The notes beneath the pieces are model-generated. The model saw nothing but the letters and a program-made list of their open reading frames with translations, was not told the DNA's origin and did not search any database. The translations under genes were made by a program, and so were the position numbers. Below, one piece after another: positions 1 to 6,812 of a DNA stretch of 10,760 nucleotides (its first letter is position 1; each line of letters opens with the position of its first letter). This stretch comes from an uncultured Prosthecobacter sp. (lineage in GTDB: Bacteria > Verrucomicrobiota > Verrucomicrobiia > Verrucomicrobiales > Verrucomicrobiaceae), in the NCBI GenBank assembly GCA_937941745.1, contig CALDGV010000835.1:1-10760 (forward strand), in the 5' to 3' direction.

Positions 1-76
1 GGCCATGGGGGAGGGCTTGGGTCAGGAAAAGGGCTTTCTGGGTGACGGCGTCGGTGAAGATGAACTGGCCGCCCAT
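1..76 (-). CDS. 5' end of an unrecognised leftward gene, cut by the window edge
   Basis: An ATG at 76-74 on the minus strand opens a frame that stays open to the left edge (25 complete codons, beginning MGGQFIFTDAVTQ). An in-frame TAG lies upstream at 109-107, so the protein must begin at this ATG or at the TTG two codons before it (82-80). About 21 of 25 codons end in G or C, as in the confirmed genes here, which supports real coding. No Shine-Dalgarno sequence at normal spacing is seen. There is no signal peptide or recognisable motif in the visible part, and I cannot assign a family. The gene is divergent from trpS. The main doubt is the short length visible. Confidence 0.45.
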   Translation of the reverse strand, partial: MGGQFIFTDAVTQKALFLTQALPHG

Positions 77-442
77 CCTCAAGATCCAATGCCTGCGGGC
101 CCGGAACTAGGCGAAGGATCTGGCCGGGGGCCAGGGGCAGCACCGCTCACACTGTCGCAGGAGGAGAGCCGTTTCGACACCGCCCGGAAGGAAGGCGTGA
201 AAAGTCAGGACTTCTCCCGTGCCCGGCTCGGTACGGTGCTGGAAGTCCAGAAGGGGCGGCATGAAGTGGACAAAGCCGTCCAAGCTCCGGTCGCGGCGGG
301 TGCGGTTGCCAGTCCTGGACAGGGTGGCGGGCAGGTCTGGCGGGAATCCCTGACACCAGAGGAAAAGGCGGTGTTGAAGCGTGTTTTCCAATGAGAGCCC
401 GCCCACGGCATCTCGAGGCTTGATCTCACCGCCTTCTCCGCC
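77..442. other. Gene-poor divergent spacer upstream of trpS
   Basis: This stretch separates the leftward gene at the left edge from rightward trpS and must hold promoters for both, but I could not pick out a convincing -35/-10 pair; it is GC-rich throughout. Several frames are open. One on the plus strand runs from the left edge to 394, and one on the minus strand runs from inside trpS to a TAG at 109-107. Their predicted proteins have the skewed Gly/Arg/Pro/Cys composition of antisense frames and no recognisable domain. A possible 51-residue minus-strand ORF (262-107) ends in the same frame as the gene at 76. I see no tRNA, terminator or repeat. Confidence 0.5.
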
Positions 443-1423
443 ATGTCTGGCAGTTCTATGCGCATTCTTTCCGGCCTTCAACCCAGCGGGCGTCTCCACA
501 TCGGCAATTACTTTGGCATGATGGAGGCTGCGCTGAAATTGCAGCATGAGGGCGAGGCCTACTACTTCATCGCCGACTATCACTCCCTCACCACCGTCCA
601 CGACGGCAAGCTGCTGCGTGACCACGTTCGCAACCTCGCCATCGACTTCCTCGCCTGTGGCCTGGACCCCGACAAATGCGTGTTTTTCCGCCAGAGCGAC
701 GTGCCGGAGCACTGCGAGCTTTCCTGGATCCTCAGCACCGTGACCCCCATGGGCTTGCTGGAGCGCTGCCACAGCTACAAGGACAAGGTGGCGAATGGCA
801 TCAAGCCCTCACACGGCCTTTTTGCCTATCCGGTGCTCATGGCCGCGGACATCCTGATTTACGATGCGGATGTCGTGCCTGTGGGCAGGGATCAAAAGCA
901 GCATGTCGAAGTCACGCGCGACATCGCCATCAAGATGAATGAAACCTTTGGTGAGGGCCTCTTCAAGCTGCCCCAGCCGCGCATTCGCGAGGAAACGGCG
1001 GTCGTGCCCGGCTTGGACGGGCAGAAGATGAGCAAGAGCTACGACAACACCATCCAGCTCTTTGAAGAACTGCCCGCGCTGAAGAAGAAGGTCATGGGCA
1101 TCAAGACGGACTCGACCCCGGTGGAGGCCCCCAAGCCGACCGAAGGCAGCAGCATCCTGGCGCTCTACAAGCTGGTCGCCTCGGAGTCGGACTACCAGGC
1201 CATGGTCGCCGACCATGAGCGCGGAGGCGTCGGCTATGGTGATTTCAAAAAGCGTCTGCTCCAGGCCATGACGGAATACTTCGCCCCCTTCCGGGAGCGG
1301 CGTGCGCAGATCGTGGCAGATCCTCAGTATGTGGACCGCGTGCTGGCTGAAGGGGCTGAAAAGGCACGTTCCGTGGCCCGCAAGAACCTCGCCCGTGTTC
1401 GTGATGCGGTGGGGCTTGGCTGA
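443..1423 (+). CDS. trpS: Tryptophanyl-tRNA synthetase
   Basis: This class I aminoacyl-tRNA synthetase joins L-tryptophan to tRNA-Trp using ATP in the cytoplasm. The Rossmann-fold signature appears as GRLHIGN (HIGH-like motif, residues 19-22) and the second ATP-binding signature as KMSKS (residues 195-199, inside PGLDGQKMSKSYDN). Family hallmarks between them include FIADYHSLT, HSYKDK and PVGRDQKQHVE. The length of 326 residues is normal for a bacterial TrpS, so the gene looks complete. The start is uncertain: ATG 443 adds five residues (MSGSS) before a second in-frame ATG at 458, whose product MRILSGLQPSGR resembles the usual TrpS N terminus. Neither has a Shine-Dalgarno sequence. The next gene starts 60 bases downstream with no terminator between, so co-transcription is possible. 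Confidence 0.97.
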   Translation: MSGSSMRILSGLQPSGRLHIGNYFGMMEAALKLQHEGEAYYFIADYHSLTTVHDGKLLRDHVRNLAIDFLACGLDPDKCVFFRQSDVPEHCELSWILSTVTPMGLLERCHSYKDKVANGIKPSHGLFAYPVLMAADILIYDADVVPVGRDQKQHVEVTRDIAIKMNETFGEGLFKLPQPRIREETAVVPGLDGQKMSKSYDNTIQLFEELPALKKKVMGIKTDSTPVEAPKPTEGSSILALYKLVASESDYQAMVADHERGGVGYGDFKKRLLQAMTEYFAPFRERRAQIVADPQYVDRVLAEGAEKARSVARKNLARVRDAVGLG

Positions 1424-1470
1424 AAGACGCTGCCGGGCCGGTGAACTGCCCACCTGGACCCATCGTATTC

Positions 1471-1475
1471 AGGAG
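1471..1475 (+). promoter_or_regulatory. Shine-Dalgarno site of the dual-FMN protein gene
   Basis: AGGAG lies eight bases before the ATG at 1484. It is the only clear ribosome-binding site at standard spacing in the window and fixes this start over other in-frame codons. Confidence 0.8.
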
Positions 1476-1483
1476 CAACACCC

Positions 1484-3160
1484 ATGCCGTCCGTTCTCCG
1501 CACTTACCTGCTCCGCCTCTGGCGGCTGGCGTTGCTTGCTGTGGCCGTGCTGGTGATTCGTGAGGCGGTGCAGACCCGTGAAAAGCTGGAAGCCGCCGCA
1601 GCACTCTCGCCAGAGCGGCTGAAGGACTTCTTTCCGGACATCCAGAAGCTTGGCGAGCCGAATCCGGCTAACGGCTGGCGCGCAGCCTTGGACGGCCGCG
1701 AGCAGCTTCTAGGCTATGTCACCACGACCTCACCCGAATCCGACAAGATCATTGGTTACTCAGGTCCTTCAAACTGCCTGCTCGTCTTTGACATCAAAGG
1801 GGTGCTGACCGGCGTGCGCCTTCTCAAGAGCCATGACACCACCGAGCATGTCGCTGAAGTCGTCGCGGACAGGGAGTTCTTCCTGCAGTTCAAGGGGTTG
1901 AAGCCCGGTGGAGAGGCTCCACCCCAGGTCCACGGGGTCACCGGGGCCACCTTGACCAGTTCAGCCATCGCCCAAGGCATTTTGGAGAAGCTTGGGCGCG
2001 CCTCAGGTGCCTCGCTGCGGTTTCCCGAAGAGATCACCTTGGCGGAGGTGGAACGCCTGGAGCCTGATGCGGACAAGCTCGTGCCTTCTTCACGCCATCC
2101 CGGCGGCTTTGAGGTGCTGAATGCCGCCGGGCGGAAGATCGGCCTTGTCGTGCGCACTTCGCCGGTGTCCGACGGCATCGTCGGCTACAAGGGACCCACG
2201 GATGTGCTCATGCTGCTGGATGACCAGGGCAGCACGCTGAAGCGCATCGCCATCCGGAAAAGTTACGAGACGAAGCGCTATCTGGCCTATGTCACGGGAG
2301 ACGACTACTTCATGAACCTCTTCAATCAGAGCACGCTGGAGAGGCTGGCGGAGATCGACTTCAAGGCCGCCAAGATAGAAGGCGTTTCCGGTGCCACAGA
2401 GACAAGCTGGTCCGTGGCGGAAAGCCTCAAGCAGAAGTCCCGCACTCTTCTGGAAGCCCGGCCTGCTGGATGGCTGCGACAAATCCGGTGGCGCTGGCAG
2501 GACGCAGGGCACCTGCTGGTGATTGTTTCGGCCTTGGTCATGGCCTTCACCCGGCTGAGAGGCGTGGCCTGGATGCGTCACGCTCATCACCTGCTGCTGC
2601 TCGTGTATGGTGGGTTCATTTCCGGGGAGCTGCTCTCGCAGGCCTTGCTTACAGGCTGGGCGGCTCATGGCACGCCCTGGCGCAGTGCGCCAGGCTTCCT
2701 CCTGCTGGCTGCCGTGGCGTTGCTCGGCCCGGTCTTCAGCAGCAAGCAGCTTTACTGTCATCACATCTGCCCTCATGGAGCGCTTCAGCAGCTTGTGGCG
2801 CGCCGTCTGCGCTTGCAGTTGCGGGTTGCACCGGGGCTGGAGCGCTGGCTTACCCGGCTGCCCTTTCTGCTGCTGGGCTTTGTTTTTGCCAGCGTCGTCC
2901 TGGGGTGGTCCGTGGACCTCAATGATGTGGAGCCCTTCGATGCCTATGTGATTCACATCACTGGCTGGGCCAGTGTGGCCATCGCGTTGGTTGGGCTCGT
3001 CGTCTCTCTTTTCCAGCCTCTGGCCTACTGCAAGTATGGCTGTCCGACGGGTGCCCTCTTCAAGCTGCTGCGTTTCACCGGTGATCAGGACCGCCTTGGG
3101 CTGCGTGACTGGGTTGCGGCAACTCTGCTGGCGGTCACCGCGCTGATGACCGCCCTTTGA
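1484..3160 (+). CDS. Membrane electron-transfer protein with two FMN-binding domains and two CxxxCP motifs (NosR/RdhC-like)
   Basis: Probably an inner-membrane redox protein passing electrons between flavins outside the membrane and Fe-S clusters on the cytoplasmic side. Order in the 558 residues: an N-terminal membrane segment (about 10-27); a first FMN-binding domain (about 60-175) with VTGATLTSS, candidate flavinylated Thr156; a second FMN-binding domain (about 205-320) with VSGATETS, candidate Thr305; then about six membrane segments (roughly 341-357, 366-386, 402-419, 459-476, 489-510, 543-558). Two polyferredoxin-type motifs, YCHHICPHG (Cys425, Cys429) and YCKYGCPTG (Cys516, Cys520), each follow a membrane segment predicted to run inward. 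NosR and RdhC/PceC have the same plan but typically one FMN domain; NosR also has a C-terminal ferredoxin domain, absent here. No nosZ, reductive dehalogenase or apbE is nearby, so the partner is unknown. The gene is convergent with the next one, with a 21-base gap and no obvious terminator. Confidence 0.85.
   Translation: MPSVLRTYLLRLWRLALLAVAVLVIREAVQTREKLEAAAALSPERLKDFFPDIQKLGEPNPANGWRAALDGREQLLGYVTTTSPESDKIIGYSGPSNCLLVFDIKGVLTGVRLLKSHDTTEHVAEVVADREFFLQFKGLKPGGEAPPQVHGVTGATLTSSAIAQGILEKLGRASGASLRFPEEITLAEVERLEPDADKLVPSSRHPGGFEVLNAAGRKIGLVVRTSPVSDGIVGYKGPTDVLMLLDDQGSTLKRIAIRKSYETKRYLAYVTGDDYFMNLFNQSTLERLAEIDFKAAKIEGVSGATETSWSVAESLKQKSRTLLEARPAGWLRQIRWRWQDAGHLLVIVSALVMAFTRLRGVAWMRHAHHLLLLVYGGFISGELLSQALLTGWAAHGTPWRSAPGFLLLAAVALLGPVFSSKQLYCHHICPHGALQQLVARRLRLQLRVAPGLERWLTRLPFLLLGFVFASVVLGWSVDLNDVEPFDAYVIHITGWASVAIALVGLVVSLFQPLAYCKYGCPTGALFKLLRFTGDQDRLGLRDWVAATLLAVTALMTAL
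1748..2437 (+). repeat. Internal tandem duplication of the FMN-binding domain
   Basis: Residues about 89-170 and 232-318 of the dual-FMN protein align by eye. IIGYSGPSNCLLVFD matches IVGYKGPTDVLMLLD, followed by a basic stretch and KSHDT/KSYET, an aromatic patch (EFFLQF / DYFMNLF), and finally GVTGATLTS matching GVSGATETS. The copies have diverged strongly at protein level, so this is an old domain duplication and not a recent DNA repeat. Confidence 0.75.
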
Positions 3161-3181
3161 ACGTGGTTGGAAGGCCTCAGC

Positions 3182-4207
3182 TCAGCAGAAATGCGCGCCG
3201 CGTGTGTTCACGTAAAGCGAGAAGAGGCTTTGTGAGGCGGTGATGAAGAGGCGGTTTCGCTTGGCCCCGCCAAAGCACAGGTTGCTGGCGGTTTCTGGCA
3301 GCTTGATGAAGCCGATGCGCTGGCCTTCGGGGCTGAACACATGCACTCCGTCGAAGCCATCGCCCACCCAGCCGGCGCTGGCCCAGATGTTGCCCTCCAC
3401 GTCGCAGCGCACACCATCGGAGCCGCCTTTGCCTTTGGCGTCGGCAAGGGCTCCCTTCATGACCGCCAGTTCCCGGCCGTTTTTGACCTTCGTGCCTTCG
3501 ATGTCATAAACGCGGATGTTCTTTGGGGCTCCTGTGTCCACCACGTAGAGCTTCTTGTAGTCGGGCGAGAAGCAGAGGCCGTTGGGCTTGGCGAGGTCGT
3601 CGGTGATTTTTTCAATCTTGCCAGAAGGGTCGATTCGATAGACCGCCTCCTTGAGCAGGAGTTCTCCCTTGTTGCCCTCATAGTCCATCATGCTGCCATA
3701 GCCTGGATCGGTGAACCAGATGGACCCGTCGGGATGCACAGCACCATCATTGGGCGCATTCAGCGGCTTGCCGTCGAACTGGTCGGCCAGCACAGTCACC
3801 TTGCCATCGAGTTCGTAACGCACCACGCGGCGGGTGGCGTGCTCAAAAGAGATCTGGCGTCCATGGAGGTCAAAGGTGTTGCCGTTGCTGTTGTTGGCGT
3901 TGTTGCGCATCACGGAGACGTGACCGTCTTCGGCCAGATAGCGCATCTGGGCGTTGTTCGGAATGTCACTCCACACGAGGTAGTTGCCGGTGCCGTTCCA
4001 AGCCGGGCCTTCCGCCCAGAGCATGCCGGTGTGAAGACGTCGGATGGGTGAATTTCCCTGGATGAGCTTCTCGAACGCCGGCTCCAGCGCGATCACATCT
4101 GGATCAGGGTAGCGCTCCGGAGTCTGGCCGCTCCAGTCGCGCCCAAAGGCACTGGCGGCGGTGGCGGTGACAAGGGTGGAGAGAAAGGCGCGGCGGTCGG
4201 TGGTCAT
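3182..4207 (-). CDS. Tat-exported SMP-30/gluconolactonase/LRE-family protein
   Basis: A six-bladed beta-propeller of the SMP-30/gluconolactonase/LRE-like family; members hydrolyse sugar lactones or related esters using one divalent metal. Counting from the ATG at 4207 (341 residues), the N terminus MTTDRRAFLSTLVTATAASA is a twin-arginine signal, placing the protein in the periplasm. Likely metal ligands are Glu66 (AEGPAW), Asn209 (KPNGLCFSPD) and Asp264 (GGSDGVRCD), with a further family motif APNDGAVHPDG near 152-162. The C terminus (SLYVNTRGAH) is typical, so the protein looks complete. An alternative GTG start at 4246 would add 13 residues ahead of the Tat motif and is less likely. Neither start has a Shine-Dalgarno sequence. 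It lies 59 bases downstream of the dimethylformamidase-like gene and is likely last in the same transcript. The exact substrate cannot be told from sequence. Confidence 0.88.
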   Translation of the reverse strand: MTTDRRAFLSTLVTATAASAFGRDWSGQTPERYPDPDVIALEPAFEKLIQGNSPIRRLHTGMLWAEGPAWNGTGNYLVWSDIPNNAQMRYLAEDGHVSVMRNNANNSNGNTFDLHGRQISFEHATRRVVRYELDGKVTVLADQFDGKPLNAPNDGAVHPDGSIWFTDPGYGSMMDYEGNKGELLLKEAVYRIDPSGKIEKITDDLAKPNGLCFSPDYKKLYVVDTGAPKNIRVYDIEGTKVKNGRELAVMKGALADAKGKGGSDGVRCDVEGNIWASAGWVGDGFDGVHVFSPEGQRIGFIKLPETASNLCFGGAKRNRLFITASQSLFSLYVNTRGAHFC

Positions 4208-4266
4208 GATGATGAAATGGCGTTCTAGGAAAGCGTGGCGGTGCACGCAAGCCTGATTGCGGAGGT

Positions 4267-5772
4267 TCAGCGGGCAAGTGACCTCTTCAGCGCATTGCGG
4301 GTGATCTGCTGCACGCGTTCATCAGGCCCGTGAGGGCGGGAATAATGGCTCCATGGAATCATGTGGCCGGGAGGATCGCTCAGCCCCTGGCTCCAGAAGA
4401 TGGTCGTCGCATTGAAGACGATGTTTTTCTTCGGTCCTTCAAAGACGGTGGCGGCATATTTGCCGAGGCGGGTGCCGCCGGCCCAGACATTGCCCTCAGC
4501 GACGACTTCGAGGCCTTCGCGAGCCGTGTCTGGATCTCCATGGAATTCCCAGCCGACCAGGCCGGCGATGCTGTCGCCCTTTTTCATGCCGGTGCCTTCA
4601 AAGAGCCAGTGGTCAGGCTTGGCGCAGGTCCAGTCACCGCCGCCATTGAAGGGGACGATGGTGCGCGCGCCGATAATTTCGCGTTCGTCCGGGCCCGGGT
4701 TCTCGAAGGGGCCGAGCACTTTGGAATAGGCCTCCTTTTCCTCCTCGCGAAATTCGCCGAAGCAGGTCTCGCGTGTGAGGCGTCGGTTGGGCTCGCCTTG
4801 GGCATTCGCGGTGAAGGGCGTGACCATGTACACATCGTTCGCGGACAGCCAGAGCACGCTGAGCCCATCTGAGATGGCCTTCTTGACGTTTTGAAACTGG
4901 CGCACGTCCCAGTATTCATCGTGACCGATGCTGATCAGGGTCTTCACCCGGCTCAAGTTGGCAGGGTCCAGGTTGTCCACATTGGAGCAGTAGGTGACAT
5001 CGTAGCCTTCCTTTTCCAGCCAGTAGCAAAGCGGGTATTCCCAGAGCAAAAACTCCCCGCTGCCCATGCTCTGCGGGTTGTCAAAGATCTGGACATACTT
5101 GCCGTAAGGGCGGTCAAAGCTGACGCTGACGCCAGGAGCATGAGCGGCCCGTGGGTCCGTGTAGAGTGATTCATTCACCGGCCAGCGGTTGTAGGCCTGC
5201 CAGGTGTTGTCGCTGCACTGGAAGAGGATGTCCGCCGGGCGGTCGTCTTTGACGATGAAGACGATGTAGCTCTGCCAGTAGGGCTTGTCGGCGGCTTCTG
5301 GAACGGTGGAGAGCCGCCCGAGATACACGCCGCTGGGCCAGTCTGCGGGGATGGTGAGGGTTGTGGAGGCCTCCCATTGGCATTCGCGCAGGCGGTTTTC
5401 ACCCATCTCTGGCACGGGCTGCGTCCTGCCCTCGAAGGGGCCGAGTGTGGTCATGAGGCGGGAGCCCACACCGTCGTAGTAACCCATGCGGAAGATCTCG
5501 ACCGTGAACTTCGAGGCAGGTTTGGTGCTGACAAAAATGTCGAGCTTCTCTCCAGCTTTCACGGACTGCCGGGAGCAGTAGCCCTCGATCAGGGACGTGC
5601 GGTAGGACTTTGCGCTGTCCGGCATCATCCGGGTGAGCTGGAAGCTGGCACCGACCCTGGCATTTTCGAGCTTGATGAGGTCAGGCTGGCGTGCGGCGGC
5701 CGCATTCGCAGGCAGGAAAGCCTGGGTCACGGCGGCAGCGGTGGTGGTTTTGAGGAAATCACGACGGTCCAT
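4267..5772 (-). CDS. Tat-exported protein with N,N-dimethylformamidase beta-subunit-like C-terminal domain
   Basis: The 501-residue protein starts with a twin-arginine signal (MDRRDFLKTTTAAAV, probable cleavage after ANA-AA near residue 26), so it should act in the periplasm. A beta-rich N-terminal part (about 35-175) is followed by the region shared with the large subunit of N,N-dimethylformamidase: DRPADILFQCSDNTWQAYNRW (177-197), SFDRPY (218-223), WEYPLCYWLEKEGYDVTYCSN (244-264), ISIGHDEYW (280-288) and GLVGWEFHGD (404-413). The known enzyme hydrolyses dimethylformamide with an iron bound, as I recall, by two Tyr and one Glu. Tyr246, Tyr287 and Glu409 are candidates by position, but this is inference. 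No small-subunit gene is adjacent, so the substrate may not be dimethylformamide. No Shine-Dalgarno sequence is seen. It starts 30 bases after the carbonic-anhydrase-like gene and precedes the SMP-30-like gene. Confidence 0.82.
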   Translation of the reverse strand: MDRRDFLKTTTAAAVTQAFLPANAAAARQPDLIKLENARVGASFQLTRMMPDSAKSYRTSLIEGYCSRQSVKAGEKLDIFVSTKPASKFTVEIFRMGYYDGVGSRLMTTLGPFEGRTQPVPEMGENRLRECQWEASTTLTIPADWPSGVYLGRLSTVPEAADKPYWQSYIVFIVKDDRPADILFQCSDNTWQAYNRWPVNESLYTDPRAAHAPGVSVSFDRPYGKYVQIFDNPQSMGSGEFLLWEYPLCYWLEKEGYDVTYCSNVDNLDPANLSRVKTLISIGHDEYWDVRQFQNVKKAISDGLSVLWLSANDVYMVTPFTANAQGEPNRRLTRETCFGEFREEEKEAYSKVLGPFENPGPDEREIIGARTIVPFNGGGDWTCAKPDHWLFEGTGMKKGDSIAGLVGWEFHGDPDTAREGLEVVAEGNVWAGGTRLGKYAATVFEGPKKNIVFNATTIFWSQGLSDPPGHMIPWSHYSRPHGPDERVQQITRNALKRSLAR

Positions 5773-5802
5773 GGTAAAACCGTACGGGCCACGTGGCTGG
5801 AA

Positions 5803-6360
5803 TCACACGCTCGAAGGCTGCATCAGGCCAGGCACATCCTCCGCCAGGTAGCGGCGGGAGACTTCAACGTACTTCAGGGCCAGCCTGCCCGTGGATGTCT
5901 GCTCCTCAGGGCTCAGCGGCCGGACAACCTTGGCAGGAGACCCCATCACGAGGGAGCCCGGCGGCACCTGCATGTTCTTGGTCACCAGGGCACCGGCGGC
6001 CACGATGCTGCGTGAGCCGATCCGGGCACCATCCAGGATGACTGCGCCCATGCCGACGAGCACTTCATCCTCGACCGTGCAGGCATGCACGACCGCACGA
6101 TGGCCCACCGTGACCCGGTCTCCCAGGATGCAGGCGTGGTCATCGCTCACATGGAGCACGGAGCCATCCTGCACGTTCGACTGGGCACCGACGACAATGC
6201 GGTTGATGTCGCCCCGGAGCACGCTGCCGAACCAAATGCTGGACTCCGCGCCGAGCTCCACGGCGCCAATGACGACGGCTCCAGGCGCAATGAAAACACC
6301 CTCGGCCAGGGATGGGCGGACGTCAGGAATCAAGAAATTTTTCAGGTTAGGGGGGCTCAT
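5803..6360 (-). CDS. Gamma-carbonic-anhydrase-family hexapeptide-repeat protein (YrdA/PaaY type)
   Basis: The 185-residue cytoplasmic protein has left-handed beta-helix hexapeptide repeats over about residues 20-145 (for example VVIGAVELGAESSIWFGSVL and AVILDGARIGSRSIVAAGAL) and a C-terminal helix. The metal site of gamma carbonic anhydrases is recognisable: His70 (SVLH), His87 and His92 (VGHRAVVHAC). Arg49 and Asp51 (LRGD) and Gln64-Asp65 (NVQDG) are the conserved trimer-interface and active-site residues. Some members hydrate CO2, but many YrdA/PaaY relatives have thioesterase or unknown activity, so activity here is undecided. The length is normal and the protein looks complete. The ATG has no Shine-Dalgarno sequence. 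It is likely the first gene of the leftward three-gene unit and is divergent from HU across a 142-base spacer. Confidence 0.92.
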   Translation of the reverse strand: MSPPNLKNFLIPDVRPSLAEGVFIAPGAVVIGAVELGAESSIWFGSVLRGDINRIVVGAQSNVQDGSVLHVSDDHACILGDRVTVGHRAVVHACTVEDEVLVGMGAVILDGARIGSRSIVAAGALVTKNMQVPPGSLVMGSPAKVVRPLSPEEQTSTGRLALKYVEVSRRYLAEDVPGLMQPSSV

Positions 6361-6399
6361 AAAACCGCGTGGTTGCTGGGCTGGCGGCGATTTTTATGT

Positions 6400-6428
6400 T
6401 TGACGCTACCGGCCCGCTGGCCTCTAAA
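6400..6428 (+). promoter_or_regulatory. Candidate sigma-70-type promoter of the HU gene
   Basis: TTGACG (6400-6405, five of six matches to the -35 consensus) is separated by 17 bases from TCTAAA (6423-6428, four of six to the -10). Transcription would begin near 6435, giving a leader of roughly 68 bases before the HU start. The spacer contains an inverted repeat, GGCC-CGCT-GGCC (6411-6422). The call rests on consensus and spacing only. Confidence 0.5.
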
Positions 6429-6432
6429 TCGA

Positions 6433-6447
6433 CCGCGATTCCGCGAT
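6433..6447 (+). repeat. Tandem CCGCGAT repeat at the predicted HU transcription start
   Basis: CCGCGAT occurs at 6433-6439 and again at 6441-6447, one base apart. It sits just downstream of the candidate -10 and could be an operator or be chance in GC-rich DNA. Confidence 0.4.
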
Positions 6448-6502
6448 AATCAACTCGCAGGAGTCGCACGAACACACAAGCAACCAACTACCCGACAAGA
6501 AC

Positions 6503-6778
6503 ATGAACAAAGCTCAACTCCTGGAACTGGTTCAGAAGAACCTTGGTGGCGAAACCAGCAAGCGCGCTGCTTCCGATGCTCTCGATGCCGTGCTTGAGGC
6601 CATCGCCAAAGGCGTGAAGAAGGACGGCAACGTCCAGCTGATCGGCTTCGGAACCTTCAAAGTTGCCAAGCGTGCCGCCCGCACCGGCCGCAACCCGAAG
6701 ACTGGCGCTTCCATGAAAATCAAGGCTTCGAAGACCGTGCGCTTCGTCGCTTCCTCCTCGTTGAAGGGCTCCCTGTAA
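6503..6778 (+). CDS. HU-family DNA-binding protein
   Basis: A 91-residue nucleoid protein of the HU/IHF family; it binds and bends DNA as a dimer. It has the N-terminal helical region (MNKAQLLELVQKNLGG, residues 1-16), the GFGTF turn (48-52) and the DNA-binding arm motif GRNPKTG (62-68) with the intercalating proline at 65. Length and motifs are standard, so the gene is complete. The arm-flanking sequence does not decide between HU and IHF, but the protein is HU-like overall. A promoter is predicted 75-100 bases upstream and a strong hairpin terminator follows, so it is probably transcribed alone. The start lacks a Shine-Dalgarno sequence; the AGGAG at 6459-6463 is 39 bases away, too far to serve. 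Confidence 0.95.
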   Translation: MNKAQLLELVQKNLGGETSKRAASDALDAVLEAIAKGVKKDGNVQLIGFGTFKVAKRAARTGRNPKTGASMKIKASKTVRFVASSSLKGSL

Positions 6779-6812
6779 TTCCAGGGAATCCGCCTCAAGG
6801 CGAAAAATAAAG

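Noticed and set aside
5..394. Plus-strand open frame at the left edge
   Set aside because: Gly/Glu-rich composition, lower third-position GC than the opposing frame, no domain, and it overlaps the more coding-like minus frame at 1-76.
107..772. Minus-strand open frame of 221 codons overlapping trpS
   Set aside because: Most of it lies antisense to the well-supported trpS, in register with it, and its protein shows no recognisable motif.
2090..2956. Minus-strand open frame of 288 codons
   Set aside because: Fully antisense to the dual-FMN protein, whose domains and motifs are clear; the antisense protein is Gln/His/Arg-rich with no known fold.
3341..4051. Plus-strand open frame of 236 codons
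   Set aside because: Antisense to the SMP-30-like gene with its conserved metal ligands; explained by GC-rich codon usage.
4208..4246. GTG start 13 codons upstream for the SMP-30-like gene
   Set aside because: It would put a His/Phe-rich extension before the Tat motif, and it has no Shine-Dalgarno sequence; the ATG at 4207 gives a standard Tat signal.
6459..6463. AGGAG as a ribosome-binding site for HU
   Set aside because: It is 39 bases before the HU ATG, and no start codon follows it at a usable distance.
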